Shown here: positions 11,986 through 24,097 of the stretch, in pieces
Layout of the letters: the number at the start of each line of letters is the position of its first letter
Position numbering within the stretch: the stretch's first letter is position 1
NCBI GenBank assembly: GCA_037903475.1
Contig: JBAJFG010000002.1
Span: 2,852,001 to 2,916,000, forward strand
DNA length: 64,000 bases
Direction: 5' to 3'
From: Ancylostoma caninum
Taxonomy: Eukaryota; Nematoda; Chromadorea; Rhabditida; Ancylostomatidae
The notes under the pieces: generated by a model
What the model was told of the DNA's origin: nothing
The model's database searches: none
The model's input: the letters and a program-made list of their open reading frames with translations, nothing else
Position numbers and translations under genes: made by a program

Positions 11986-12680
11986 CTAGCTCTCCTCAGC
12001 TGAAATTTCATGGTCCCTCCGGGTGCTTGATGCTTTGAGTGAGAAGAGATTCTCAGGTAACAAACCGCATTTTCCATGGATAATTTTATGAAGTAAGAGT
12101 AGGTCATTGACCTTCTTAAATGAAAGCGCTCTCAGACCTAAATTTAAATTCCTTTCATGGCTAGGAGGAATACTATCATAAAGGAAGGCAACGGAACAAA
12201 TCATAAGTTTCCTAGTGAATGTGTTCTGGACCTTCTCGAGGGTATGTTTGCTTCTACGGCTGTGGGGATTGAAAACTGGAGTTCCATATTTAAGAATAGG
12301 TCGTACATAGGTTTTATAGGCTTTAAGTAAAACTGAGCAACTTTTAGTTGTAAGACCTCTAAAGATGTTACTTTCATCGCTTTACTGGCCACTCTTTCAC
12401 AAGGCCTGTCAAAGTTGAGGTTTTTTGTAATTAGAAACCCTAAGTCCATCACTTCCTCAACACTGGTGATCCGAACACCGCCGATGCTATACTCATGATG
12501 GATAATGCGCGGACCCAAATGAAGTGCCTTAGTTTTTTTCCCTAGAAAGTGGCGATTCTCTATCCTGCGCCCACTGATGAATGAAATTAACAGTTTCTTG
12601 CAAGGAAGCGACATCCTCATTAGAATGAATAGGGCGATAAACTTTCTGATCATGTGCAAACGCGCAAAAAGATACACCAC
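11986..12680 (-). mobile_element. C-terminal RT-domain fragment of a second LINE
   Basis: Two minus-strand open stretches (12680-12201 and 12204-11986, different frames) encode a typical LINE post-palm region: GVRITSVEEVMDLGFLITK, then a thumb segment, then PPSHERNLNLGLRALSFKKVNDLLLLHKII at the C-terminus. The second stretch is offset, so there is at least one frameshift near 12,205. It does not match the adjacent 9.25-11.7 kb LINE at the residue level and is a separate insertion or family. Confidence 0.75.
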
Positions 12681-12832
12681 GTTGGGAGAGCTCTAGTAAC
12701 AAAGTAATATGCTTTTCTACAGAATTTTTTCTTCGAAAATTTCAAAACTGTGGAAACTTATGTTAAAACCTAATACTTCATTGTTACTTCTTCTTCCACT
12801 CCTTCAGAGCATGAACCTAGCATTCATTACAG

Positions 12833-15326
12833 GTGGGATGGAACAAAAGAGTCGCTGAAGCCTTGGCACGAGCAAGACACGATGTGACAGTCGTTCTCGT
12901 GCAAACCATGGAAGATGCCGAAAAAGATGTGCAATTTTCTCAGGATGTTAAAGGTTCGTATCTCGCTTGCGCGAAACGTTACACATAAAACTATAATACA
13001 CTAGCCGCCGTACCCGGCTTCGCTCGGGTGTTTTACTACCTTGGCTACATCACACTGCTGAGGTCAATTACTATCACCAACAAATTCATTAAAATCTCCA
13101 TAATTTTGGTGATCAGCATGTTAGCGGAGCCCAGGTGACGTTTCCCATCGTCTTGTGGGCGAAAAGTTAGCAAAGCTATTTCGGTGACATTGAATCGACG
13201 TATTCGTACAAAGTGATTGTCATATTCATACTCGGCATATCGAGGAACCCCAGTAGAGATGTCTTCAGCGCTCCATTGGGCGGAAGAGCCAAAAATCAAT
13301 AAAATCGAAAAATCGATATTTCATGCAAAATGTTTGTCATATTCGTACTCAGCCTATTGAGAAACCCAAGAAGACATGGCTTTGTCCGTCCGCGAGCGAA
13401 AATGGGGAAAAATCGATAAAATCAATAAATCAATATTTCGTGCAAAATGGTTGTCATTCTTATCCAGTTTATTCAGGAACCCCAGTAGACATGTCTTTAC
13501 CACCCTGCGATCAAGAATAGCGAGAAATCAATAAAATCAATAAATCTATAAATTGGTGCAAAATGGTTGTCATATTCGTGTTCAGCGCATTGAGGTACCC
13601 CAGTAGGCATGTTCTCGCTAGTCCCTGGTCAGGAAGAGCGAAAAATCAATAAAATCAATAAATCGATAAACTGGCGCAAAATGGTTGTCATATTCGTGTT
13701 CAGCGGATTGAGGTACCCCAGTAGGCATGTTCTCGCTAGTCCCTGGTGAAGAAGAGCGAAAAATCAATAAAATCAATAAATCGATAGATGGGCGCAAAAT
13801 GGTTGTCATATTCGTGTTCAGCGCATTGAGATACCCCTGTAGGCATGTTCTCGCTAGTCCCTGGTCAAGAAAAGCGAAAAATCAATAAAATCGATATAAT
13901 CGATAAACCAATCGATAATTCCAGGTTCAAAGTAGCCTATAACCTCCGCCGGTGAGTGGAGAGTCTACCTGCAAAATTTGGTCCCGATCGGTTCATCCTC
14001 CGCGATTTCTATTCGGAACACACAAACACACACACACACAAACACACACACAAACAAACACACACACAAACACACAAACAAACTTTCACTTTTATATATA
14101 CAGATTGCATTCTTAATGAGCATGCGAACTTATTCCCTCTCGAGGACCTATTAACTACATATTCATCGCTGGTAAAGTCGGAGTAGTCATATTAGAATCT
14201 ACAGCACTGCAACCATAAAGAAACACATTAATCTTTGCAGTTCTTTGTAGGTATTCATAATTTTAACATCAAAAAATATTATAGAATTGAAAAAAATGAA
14301 GTGCCTGGTAATGCATATGAAACGTCCGCAAATTCTATCTCGATTCATTCAAAAACCATAGGCTGTAGTCTAAAATGTGTACAGGATGGACCAAAAATAC
14401 GGTAACAACACCTGTTTTGTTTTCGAGGGGGCATGTTCTGCCCTGAAATCATGTCTATTTGGGAGGCTGTTTCCTGATGTTCTACCAGGACGCTGCTGCA
14501 AATTCAGGTTTTCTCTTGTTCATGACTGAAGGAACAATAAACTTTAGGACCCACCGATTCTGCCGAGTAGTCGCTCGATTGCCCAGAACTCATTCAAACG
14601 TATAAGTGGGTTTTCACGGTACCCGAGACATTGGCTTGCTAAATACCATTCAGAAATTGGGAATATCCAGAAAGGAACTCCAAAAATAGGAGATCAATTT
14701 TTGAACAACCACTTGCTCGCCGAGACCTGCAACTTCACTTAGTCTCTCAGGGTCTGATTCCTAGCGGAAATGAAGATATTTCTAGATGATTCTGTATTTA
14801 GCAACTCAGAACAGAAGGACATTCCGAATTTTTTTTAGATGTTTACCAATATTTGACTAATATTAATTTTTCTCATTCAGTACATCCCTTGAATGCGTCA
14901 TCCGGCATCACAAGGAGCTCAATGGAAGAATTCCAGAAGAAAGCAGTCTTTGGAGTGGGTTTGCTCCCAATTTACTAGATAGTTATATCTCTTGGACTGA
15001 AATTGTCTATTCTTAACGCCACAAATTCCCACTCTCTCTCTTTTCCAGGACCTTGTGCTATGGGATCCTGAAGCGAGAAAACACATGGACTTGTTCATGG
15101 GAATGTTGTTCGATGGCTGCAAATGTAAGTGGTGGTCTGTTCTTTCCGAAAAGGTAGCTTAAATGTAAGGGATGCTTATGGCCGTTCCAGTGACGCTGCA
15201 GAACAAAGAATTCATGCAGTGGCTCAGAGATGAGAAATTTGACTTGGCTTTCGTTCACATGTACCACACCTGTCCCATTGGACTTGTACACGCCGCCAAT
15301 ATACCCTCATGGATATGGTTGAACAG
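12833..15326 (+). CDS. UDP-glucuronosyltransferase (UGT) N-terminal exons, partial
   Basis: Four plus-strand exons splice in compatible phases: 12833-12953, 14881-14954, 15049-15124 and 15191-15326, with TTACAG, CATTCAG, TTCCAG and TTCCAG acceptors. The encoded protein follows the N-terminal half of nematode UGTs in order: NKRVAEALARARHDVTVV (the SH...LA..GHDVT region), SSMEEFQKKAVFG, LVLWDPEARKHMDLF and FDLAFVHMYHTCPIGLVHAANIP. UGTs are ER-membrane enzymes whose N-terminal half binds the acceptor and whose C-terminal half binds UDP-sugar. No signal-peptide exon and no downstream exons could be joined; a LINE lies just upstream and several MITEs downstream. A minisatellite element fills most of the first intron (12,954-14,880). 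The visible exons contain no stop, so this is either a functional gene with long repeat-filled introns or a truncated one. Confidence 0.82.
13019..14105. repeat. Minisatellite-bearing repeat in UGT intron (about six units of about 117 bp)
   Basis: The phrase AAAATGGTTGTCATATTCGT or a close variant recurs at about 13217, 13326, 13442, 13558, 13676 and 13795, giving a period of 116-119 bp. Later units are more alike than earlier ones. The block opens with GTACCCGGCTTCGCTCGGGT, a self-complementary motif, and ends in a CA/CAAA-rich run and TTTTATATATACAG. This looks like one complete mobile unit with internal tandem repeats. Confidence 0.8.
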
Positions 15327-15608
15327 GTTAGTACGCTAGCTTAGTTACCGCTACAATTGTGAACAATGGATAACCCACATCTCTACTGCAGATGGTGAAA
15401 GGAAAGGAAGACTAGATATTTGACTAGGTTATTGGAAAAATGAAATAGCTATACGTAGATATAGGTAGCCAAAAAAGAACTACACTTGCTTCTTCTCATT
15501 TTTTCTGAGTAATGGTGGTTATTGTTTCTGCGTATGTTCAGCTGGCAATAGATTTTGCTAGATATGTGTGGAAAGGAGAATTCCTACATTTTAAGGACAT
15601 CCAATATA
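15327..15608. other. No gene recognised
   Basis: This is the presumed UGT intron after exon 15191-15326. The next UGT exon could not be found here. Confidence 0.4.
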
Positions 15609-15873
15609 CAGTGGACGTCAGTGGCGTTGGCCCATCTGCGGCCTCGAGAAGGACGTCGCGCAGCCGCGCCGCATGTGCCGTAGTCGATGTTTTCTGCTGC
15701 TGTTATGCTATTTCTAGCAGCTTTTCTACCCGATTTCGAAGATTTTTGACCAAATCGGGAGGAAAAAAGCTTAGAAGTAGTACTCCGGCGGACACTCATG
15801 CCAGCCCGCGCGGTGCGGTTGCGCGGCGTCTTTCTCGAGGCCGCAGGTGGGCCACCGTCATTGCCGTCCACCG
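15609..15873. mobile_element. Palindromic TA-MITE, intact copy
   Basis: TA at 15607-15608 and 15874-15875 flanks ends CAGTGGACGTCAGTGGCG and its imperfect inverse. The inverted arms (GCCCATCTGCGGCCTCGAGAA and its inverse) extend deep into the element, so most of it can fold back. A second copy at 33,358-35,166 is interrupted by a hAT element. Short ORFs inside are by-products of the GC-rich arms. Confidence 0.8.
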
Positions 15874-15875
15874 TA

Positions 15876-16822
15876 TAGTACTGGCTAGAAAGAAATCACC
15901 TTTGAACTTTTTAAACTTTTGTTCATAACTTCTTCCTTGATGAAGCTTGAAATTCCTAATTTTGATAAATCATCTGGATTCTCACTACTGATACATAGAG
16001 GTACTAGTATCCTCATTGCGCTTGCAATGAGGATACTAGTACCCCTACCGCTACCGCTTTTCATAGGAAAAATTCCTCACTCAGGAAGGTCAAAGTCTCT
16101 GATTCCTCACTACTCACATCTAACTACTTTGCGAGTTCCATAGGTGGAATTTCAACCAAAATCGAATTTTTCCTGGGAAGCGGATTCTTATCCAACGAAT
16201 TTCAGTGAGTTGGGACGGAATTTTGGCGTCTCCGGAGCTCAGCTGACATCACCTTCAAATTGACCCCCTTCGGCAACTTTAACCATCCTCGATCACATGT
16301 ACAGCCCTGTTTCGAGATGTGTCTTGTTCTGCTAATGCTTTAGCTCGGAAAAAGAGTGCTTGTACTGGTGCCCGGAGGACGAACATTCTGGTTAGACGGT
16401 GACACCTTTGAAAAAAGCTGTGTTGCTCGAAGACAGACTTAAGCCAAAGATGCCGTTATTTCCTCGTAGTGAGTGATACATGTTGCTACGCAGAGATATA
16501 TTTAGGTTACAGCTGCGCAATTATTATAAATGCAAATCTATCTAGATGGAGTTTTGTCACAATCAAAGGGCCTCCCTATAATGGTCTCACTGTGATCACT
16601 TGAAAAATATCCTACTCGCCATCCCCATCCACACATCCCCATCCACTAAACATCGTGAACTGCATATTCGTAGATTTCAATTTCGACTTCAAAAATAGTT
16701 GCAACCATGATCTCACGGAGTATATCCACTGTGAACACAACACCTCTCCGACCTTACCTGCAAAGTACGTAACTAATTAGAATCAAACCTACTGAATGAT
16801 GAACAGTCTATCTGAAAGGACG
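15876..16822. other. No gene recognised; contains a perfect hairpin
   Basis: Only the 16,000-16,043 hairpin stands out. No UGT exon or other domain was recognised. Confidence 0.4.
16000..16043. repeat. Perfect 20-bp stem, 4-nt loop hairpin
   Basis: Arms 16000-16019 (GGTACTAGTATCCTCATTGC) and 16024-16043 are exact reverse complements with loop GCTT. No TIR element boundary was identified around it. Confidence 0.85.
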
Positions 16823-17294
16823 AGTCCGCCCACGCACGCGAGGATCAAGGGGCAGCCGCGCTTACCACCACTCCACGTCATCATCTCTAATCTGCGTATC
16901 AGGTTTTATCTTCATGGCTGCGTGACAAGAGGTACGCTGCTGGTCTGTGATTGGTCGATTCATGTGCGCCGCGGCTGCATCCTTCTAAGGTACGAGCAGT
17001 TCTGCGTGAATATGGACAACTTTTCTGAGCTTGAGTGGGACAGATGAGTGCTATTGGAGCCCACTAACTGTGAGAAGGTGGCCATCGATGTCATTTAGTG
17101 CGTCGAATTTGAAGAAACAACCTGAACTTGTAAAGCGTAGGCACGCGGCGCGGTCGCGTCACGGCGTACGTCATGAGCGCCAACCTATCTTCATGGTATC
17201 GACCAATGATTTAGCTGTGACGTGGACGACGTGGCAGCTAACAGCATCTGTTCCAGCCGCACCGCCTCTCGACCCCCGCGTGCGTGGGCGGACT
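16823..17294. mobile_element. MITE with AGTCCGCCCACGCACGCG termini
   Basis: The left end AGTCCGCCCACGCACGCGAG is the inverse of the right end with few mismatches over about 30 bp; length about 470 bp. No transposase is present. The target duplication is unclear, so the superfamily is left open. Confidence 0.65.
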
Positions 17295-17429
17295 AGTCGT
17301 TTCGGGCAGATTGTATGTACAGTCTGGTAGCGCAGACGTGGCACCTGGGTCGACTTTGTACGCAATTACGACCTCGTCCCGAATTCGGCCAGATGATCAA
17401 ATTTTTACACTTTTTTGATATGTATGTGG

Positions 17430-17700
17430 CAGTGGCGGACGCAGAAAGTGGGCGGAAGGGGAGGGGGCGTGGAAAAAAAGTGGGGTCTCTTTGGGGACCC
17501 AGATGGAAAATAAAATTAATAAAAATATTAATTATAATAATAAATAATAGATAAAAATTAAATTAAAGTAATAATAAAAGTGAACAAATAAAAATAAACT
17601 AACACAAGATTTTTATTTGTATTGTAAAGTAATTTCAAAAATTTGCCGACCCATTCTCGGGGGGGGGGGGGGTGGCGCCCCCACCCTGCGTCCGCCACTG
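17430..17700. mobile_element. hAT-type MITE with 8-bp target duplication
   Basis: Perfect 15-bp inverted ends CAGTGGCGGACGCAG/CTGCGTCCGCCACTG are flanked by the exact duplication GTATGTGG at 17422-17429 and 17701-17708. The 8-bp duplication and CAG-starting ends define hAT-superfamily transposition. The 271-bp interior is AT-rich plus a G16-type run and encodes nothing. Confidence 0.92.
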
Positions 17701-17708
17701 GTATGTGG

Positions 17709-18199
17709 TGTGATTCCTTCCACTCTGATGTTTCCCTACTGCCATTTAGTAAAATCTCCTCCAAGACGCATTCTTACAAATTCGTGATCGCAGACAAAGT
17801 CATCTCAGGTGTCACCTCTGGACTAACAGACCATAGGTGCTCCATTTCCGAATGGAGTCTTGGAAGAATGCTCAGAGTCACGCTGATTCCTCTTGTAGGA
17901 GGAATCGACTTCTTAGCTATCAAGGATGGAGCGATTTCTCCCACGGATTTCCTTGATCACCAAAAACTGACCGCTTGGAAAAATTTTGCATTGCATGTAC
18001 AGAAAACCTATATTTCGCTTTCTGTAACTATTCGAAGCGGCCTGGGAATATAAGAGATGCAAGTTGCATACATGTGCATAGATGATACTGCATGAAATCT
18101 CAGAAATAAAGAAAGAATAACACTATTTCTCTCGTCCTTTCTTCCATGTTTTCTTTTCATTATTCCTTTTATCCATTATTAAAATATTTACATCAATAA
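17709..18199. other. Unrecognised open stretch, no assigned gene
   Basis: The plus strand is open from about 17,643 to 18,053, but the frame starts inside the hAT MITE and the remainder matches no family I recognise. It could be an exon or chance. Confidence 0.3.
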
Positions 18200-18900
18200 C
18201 TAGCGCCCCTTCGGGACGCTAGAAAGTGGGGTGGGGCAGCCACTTGAGGTATGTGCAAAAGCTTCACACGTGTGAAATGCTTGGAAATCAGCAAAAAAGC
18301 AAAACTAATCATCAGCTGAGCTCAGATACGAAATTCTCCTTATGAGTTGCGTATACTCTACGGGTCTGGCCGCCTCGCCAACGTCGGGTTTCGAGTCTTC
18401 TCGCCATCCTAGCCTTGCTTGCAAATTCTTAGTCCCGCGCCTACATTCATGTGAAGCTCATTTCCAATGCAATGATAATACCTACTCTTTTTTGTCACAT
18501 TTCTTACATGCCTATGGACCCGTTATGAACAGCCAACAGAGAGGAAGAAGAGATGGTCGACCAAGACACGAGTGAGCGCGTAGCGTGCCCCTACTCCACC
18601 GGCAGATGTGCATCTTGGCGTTTTCCCCACTGTTGAGCCACAGTGAGCCATTCTCCATCAGTGCACCCGTATCCTGGCGCTTATCCCACAGTTGGGCCAG
18701 AGCAGACCCGATCCATCGGTGGAACTCGTATCCCGGCGCTTTCCCCACTAATCGGCCCCTTGCGGACCCAGTCTCCATCCGTGGACCCGTATCCTGGCGC
18801 TTTCTCCACTACTGGGCCACGACGGACCCTTTCTCCATCGATGAACCTGTACCCTGCCGTTTTTCCACTATTGGGCCACGGCGGACTCTCTCTCGATGGG
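18200..18900 (-). mobile_element. Minisatellite-bearing element, minus orientation, with hairpin terminus
   Basis: Positions 18200-18246 are the reverse complement of 52020-52066 with a single difference over about 47 bp. The terminus carries the hairpin GCGCCCCTTCGGGACGC and ends, in element orientation, in CTAG followed by T. From about 18,600 to 18,900 it contains four to five degenerate about-60-bp units of the same minisatellite found at 50.58 kb (theme: CCGATGGAGAA...GGGAACGCCA), inverted. The hairpin plus CTAG/T end is reminiscent of a Helitron 3' end, but no Rep/helicase is present and the 5' end was not found. Confidence 0.6.
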
Positions 18901-19546
18901 TGGACACCTATTATGATGTTACGGGGCCCCGGCTCATCTGTCCGTCATCACTGCAGCCGCACTCCTTGCAAATCTCGAAAGTGATGGAACGAAGCTAGGA
19001 AATATTCAGAAAGTTTGATCAACTGCACAAGTTGCACAAATGGTTTCAGAAAATGTCACAACAGCTTATGATGACGCGTTCTTCATCCTGTGTATTTGAT
19101 TGTATTTCTTAAAAACGGATCCTCAGTCTGCATAATCCCCAAGGGACCTCAAAGAGAGGTGCTCAAGGAGCATATCCCAAGCAAGTGAGGACAACGAGTG
19201 AATCCTTCGATACATCCTCCATGGTATGCACACTTCTTTTCGAAGTGGTTATCGTCCACTGTTGCAAAGCTGAGTGAAGTCAACAACAAAGCTCCAGCAG
19301 AGGGGCGACCCTGCTCCGTACATTGCTGCTACGCATCGCCAAATCGTTGTAAACACTGTCTCGCCTGGAGGGCTCGAGACCGCTAGCCGCTGGTCCCGCC
19401 GCGAAATCCCGAATGCACCGACTTCCACTACGTCTATGTGCCTATGACGAAACATCGGATGAATGCCCCATTAGCTTCGCATCCTCGCGAGGCACAGTCT
19501 ATAACTGAGTCTCACAGCGAGCGCATGCGATCACGTGCCAGTCCCC
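18901..19546. other. No gene recognised
   Basis: Nothing with a domain signature or clear repeat structure was seen. Confidence 0.4.
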
Positions 19547-20870
19547 CTACGTCTGCGCTCTAGAAAATTTTGTTGCACTACCATGATTTATATAAGAGGA
19601 TATTTTAGCTGGCGTGGGACATATGGTTATTAGTCTAAAGCTGGATACCACGTGTGCATTGTCATTTTTTGGTATAGCAGCGACAACTGCATCCTTCCAA
19701 GCTTGAGGGAGTTCACCAAACAACAACGATATATTAAATATGATTGCACAGTTTTTGTACAAAATTTGCGTCAATGAACGAGGATATCGAGGGTTTCAGT
19801 TTCCTTAAATAATGAAAGACTTCGCCTGGCTTGACCACGATGTCAGGAAAAGCATGAGAGGTAGATACACCAGATCCAAGAATATCAAATTCGGAGCAGG
19901 GCGGAGAGAATACACAGGCAAAATATCGGCCTAAGGCATCGGCTTTTTCTTTATCAGTGACATGATGGTTTCCGTCTTGATCCACAATCACCGGAAGACT
20001 CCCAACTACTTTCACTTTGAATCGAATGAAAGAGTAGAGTGCTTTTATCCTACGGGTTTTAGCCAATCGATTTTCGAGATTAGATTGGAATTTCAAAATA
20101 TGGAAGTTCTGATCAGCACACACTTTTCTATAGAAACGGTTCGACAGAGGATTCAAAACCAAGTTGAACAGACGCTCCTTTTGAGCCAGAAGATTTAAAA
20201 TGTGTTTAGGACACTTGACTGTTTGTTTCTTTGGAAAACGAAGAGGGACAAATTTAGAAAGACCTTCATACACAAGAAAACGGAATTTATCATAAACATC
20301 GTTCACACTGCTATAGTTCTGACAGACCTCCCACCAATTTATCTGAGAGAAGTATTCAGACAATCCTGCGTAATTAGCTTTATGGTGGTCAGGCATGGGT
20401 GTTTCCGGACATTTCACATGTTCAGTTTCAAGACAAAAACTAAGTATATTATGGTCTGAGGTGCTAAGGGGAGGAAGAATTTTAACATCTTTCACTATCG
20501 GAAGAGATGCGAAAATAAGATCCAAGACAGCATTCATACTGGTGGGATAGGATACATTTTGAAAGAAACCGCAATTAGCGAAAAAGTTGAGAACGACATG
20601 GTTTGAATTAGACGACCTAAAAGTTTCCCAGTTGGCTTCGATGTTGAAGTCGCCGAGCACTATTATCATTTCTTCTGAAGCACACAAATCCTCCAAAAGC
20701 TCAACAGGAGTTTCGTCATCCTTTGAAGCGGAATTTGGGAGAACGTGAACCAGAATGAGCCTAAGTTTTGTGTTAGAAAATAGATGAAAGGCGGCGAGGC
20801 AGAGAACATTGGATTTCAAGCGCGTAACTATGGAGTGTGGTTTGACTACAAGAGAATTTTTTTACAATGC
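19547..20870 (-). mobile_element. LINE endonuclease-to-RT fragment
   Basis: The minus-strand frame 20819-19734 (361 codons) carries the C-terminal half of an apurinic-type endonuclease: VLGDFNIEANW, a following LDLIFAS and the catalytic STSDHNIL motif, then a linker with a DADALGRYFA-type segment, up to the RT N-terminus. A second frame, 19774-19547, continues with LPQAWKDAVVAAIPK and SSFRLITICPT, the first RT motifs. A stop or frameshift near 19,735-19,775 separates them, and the RT palm is absent. The order endonuclease then RT is that of non-LTR elements of the CR1/Jockey/I type. It could come from the same family as the 9.25-kb LINE; the two fragments do not overlap enough to tell. Confidence 0.88.
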
Positions 20871-21958
20871 AGCAACGTGATGCAGAAGTAAGGTAAAAAC
20901 GGATAAGTCAAATGTTAGTAAAACTAACGAAAACAATCCCAAGAACTTACATAGTTGCCATAGTAATAGTCGAATCTCTGGTCCTCGAGTTCTGAGGAGT
21001 CTAATTTTTTGAATAGTCCTGAGCGCACGAAATTTTCGAAATTTCTTATATGTATTGCGAAACCACCAAATTTCCGAGTGCTCGAATTTTCGAAGATTCG
21101 AACGCCCGAACAAATATTCGAATTTTACTCGATTCAGTCAAAACTCTAGTGACTCTAGTGAACTCCCCAAGTCGCCCAAGCAACAGATACTTGTATTTTA
21201 CTGGAATGCAGAGGTCAATGTTTACCATCACTCATACCGCTTTCCATGTCGGTCCTCTTTTTCAGAAGAGGGTTATCTTAGTGTGCCCTAGTGCCGTGAG
21301 ATGTTGCTTTCTTGTGTACTTCCTTGCAACATTTGTGTGATCGATTATTATAGTTCAGAATACTGCTCAATTTCAGATTTATCCAAAGCCATACATAAGT
21401 TTCCATGTATGAACCGAGAATGAAGGAAATGACCCAAACTTTTCAACAGATTTGCTGGAAATGGCAAAAGATGGGTAACACAACTTCCGCATCAACACAA
21501 CCTTACTTTCTAATGATGTCATTGTCAGTGTCACTAATTACTTTGCGTAAATTCCTGGAAACAGTTCAAATTCAGTAAAAAATTTTAGAACAGTCGAGTG
21601 TCAGGTAGCGTTGCTGGATATGAATAGCTAACTCCTATCGATCAGTAATATAAGGTTAAATAGTATTTTTTGTGGTGTAAAGAGCCCGAGAGCAAAGAGA
21701 AAACACAGATACTCAGATGTTCCTTTATATGTATGCCCTCATTTTCATTGAAAAGATTAAATTTGTTTACTTTTGAAAAAATTGAGAAAGAGCGACTTTT
21801 TGCGATGGATTAATGCATAGCGCGCATCTTTTTCGCAGAGATTATGAAAGGCATTATAGGAGGTTGTAGCTAAAGATATTGCGATTCTTGGAACATTACA
21901 TTTTATTGGCTTTTTGAAAACATTATAGGAACATACATTAAGACATAGAGTAATCGTA
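20871..21958. other. No gene recognised; dispersed TTCGAA-rich repeat
   Basis: About 21,030-21,160 contains repeated TTCGAA/ATTCGAA motifs ending in AAACTCTAGTG; a related copy lies at about 31,205-31,345. The rest is unassigned. Confidence 0.45.
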
Positions 21959-22262
21959 TTATAACTTTTCCTCCTCTCTTTTTACAAGCACTTGATGCCT
22001 CCAGCATAGAAAGGTTCCGGCTTTATTCAAAGAAACTGTTGATACACCGATCAATGCTATCTTCAAAATTAAACACTTGTCGTTCCATGACGTTAGAGAG
22101 CGAAGAGACAAGATGGTAATATATTGGCGCCAGGTCCGGGCTGGGTGAGGCAACAATTCCCATCGAAAGTCGAGTAGCCTGTAGAGCTTCATTCTTACTG
22201 CGCGTGGAGGAACACTATCATGCTGGGTTTGGATCGTGCCGTGATTCTGACGCTTCTCTGTG
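21959..22262 (-). mobile_element. Mariner transposase C-terminal remnant
   Basis: The minus strand encodes QTQHDSVPPRAVRMKLYRLL and FRWELLPHP, the region around the second catalytic aspartate of mariner transposases (usual form HDNARPH...LGWEVLPHPPYSPDLAP). A frameshift at about 22,145 moves the continuation (SPDLAPIYYHLVSSL) to another frame. TIRs were not found. This is a degraded fragment. Confidence 0.75.
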
Positions 22263-24095
22263 ACTTCTCGTCTCCTGTGAACACCCAGGATTGTGTCACT
22301 TCAGGCGCGGTTTGTCGTGGATCTGATTCTATTAACTGTGGTCATCGATAATTGTTGACTTCGGAATGACGTTCCGTCTGGCAAGAGTCATTGAGGTTGG
22401 AGTAGCCATCACGAAAACGTCTGAATCAATCTTGTGCTGTGCGTTCATACATGGTACCTTCCCCAAATGAAGTGTTAATTCGAATACCGGGTTTGGTTGT
22501 AGATTAACCATATTTGGACTGTTGCAGCCACAGTCCACGAATGTATCATTTTAAAACTTCCATCTTTCTGGGAAGGGGTGTGCAGGAGTTTGCAGTAACG
22601 ATAATAATTAACCCGCACATGCTTGATTCCTTCAAATATGCACAAGACAAGTTGCTGCAAGGCAGTATGGGAGTAAAAAAGCGCAGTTTCGATCACCGCG
22701 AGAGGTTTTTCCACAACCTTACAACGACGCAAATAAACAGATCAAATGAAATAAAATAAATAAGTAAATAAACAATCAAAATAGTAATAGTGTAGTCAGA
22801 AGAAAAAAATAATAATGTCAAAGTGCATGCCTGTTCGATTCTTGCTTGATTCTTAAATGACGTTTCAGAATTCAAATACTGTATCGTTTCTCGCAATGGA
22901 AGACAATCACTTTGCATATGTCTCCATTGTAACTGAGGAAAGGACAAACTTTACCGCATTGCGAAGACGCTACAGTGGCTGGGAGTGGCATCAAAAAGAG
23001 TTGTTGAGTAGAGATGAAGAAAGCCTTCATAGGGAAACATGATCTTATAGGATCAGTAGGAGCATCATCGGTATGTTTCACATGTGTTGAAATCTTTAAA
23101 AACTGAAGACACACTGCCAACATCATCAAAAAAAGTAGGCCTGCGAGATCGAGGTTGCTAGTTGAATGGGCCACAGATGGCGAGTCATAGAACTGCTTGT
23201 TTTAATGACAAAACAAGCAAGGACCACTTATTCGATTATGAACATACAGAATAAGAAAGCCTTTCTTCCTCAAACTACTTCGTAAGTATTGTGATTTTGA
23301 GGCAAGTTTTAATAGAACTCGTCGTGGTCAGCATCAGCCATAACAGCGCGTAGAAAAGCGGAACTCTTTCCACACGAACAACCTATCTAATAACTATAAC
23401 ACTTCATCGTAATCGTCGTAATGTTTCTTTATGTTACGAGCTACAATTGAAATGCGCTCACTAGAAACCATTACTTCCTGCTTTTTATGGGCAACAAAAA
23501 CGCAATGTTTGCATCTTATTACGTCATCATGCGCGTAATTATTTTCGAGGAAAATTAGCTTCTTTTGGTTTCATCTCACCGCACATTCAATTGCCAACTA
23601 CTTTGGGCCATCACGTGGGGAACAACCAGCGAAAAAGCAACTTTTCTTCTCAAAGGCAACGCATAAATCTAATGGGCTCGAAATACACACGGATTCACAA
23701 CACACATTTTTATCCGAGAGTACAGCGTACAACTTGATTTCCACTTACTATACAAAGTGTGAAGGCACATTTCCTTGCAAAAATGGCATACTCCGCAGTG
23801 AGTTCTAAGTCAATTAATATAGAGAGAAATAAACTTTTTTTTAAATAACAGAGTTGATGTTGCAGTTTTAGTCATGGCGAAGCAAACTGTAGCCCAAATC
23901 TTGAAATTTTCGGTGACGTCAAATGCGATTCAGCTCACGACTTCAAAGTTATATTTTTAGGTTATCTACATCTATGGATGTATAGCCATTTGTCTGCAAA
24001 GGGGTGCCACCTTTTCACACCTACAAGAGTCAAGAGGTCTATTCGGACCAACTGGTCCTTTATCCAAGTTTAGTTGAAAACGCACCCTTCATTAC
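22263..24095. other. No gene recognised
   Basis: The sequence just upstream of the mariner remnant (to about 22,540) may be further decayed mariner. The remainder shows no domain, TIR pair or tandem array that I can support. Confidence 0.4.
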
Positions 24096-24097
24096 TA

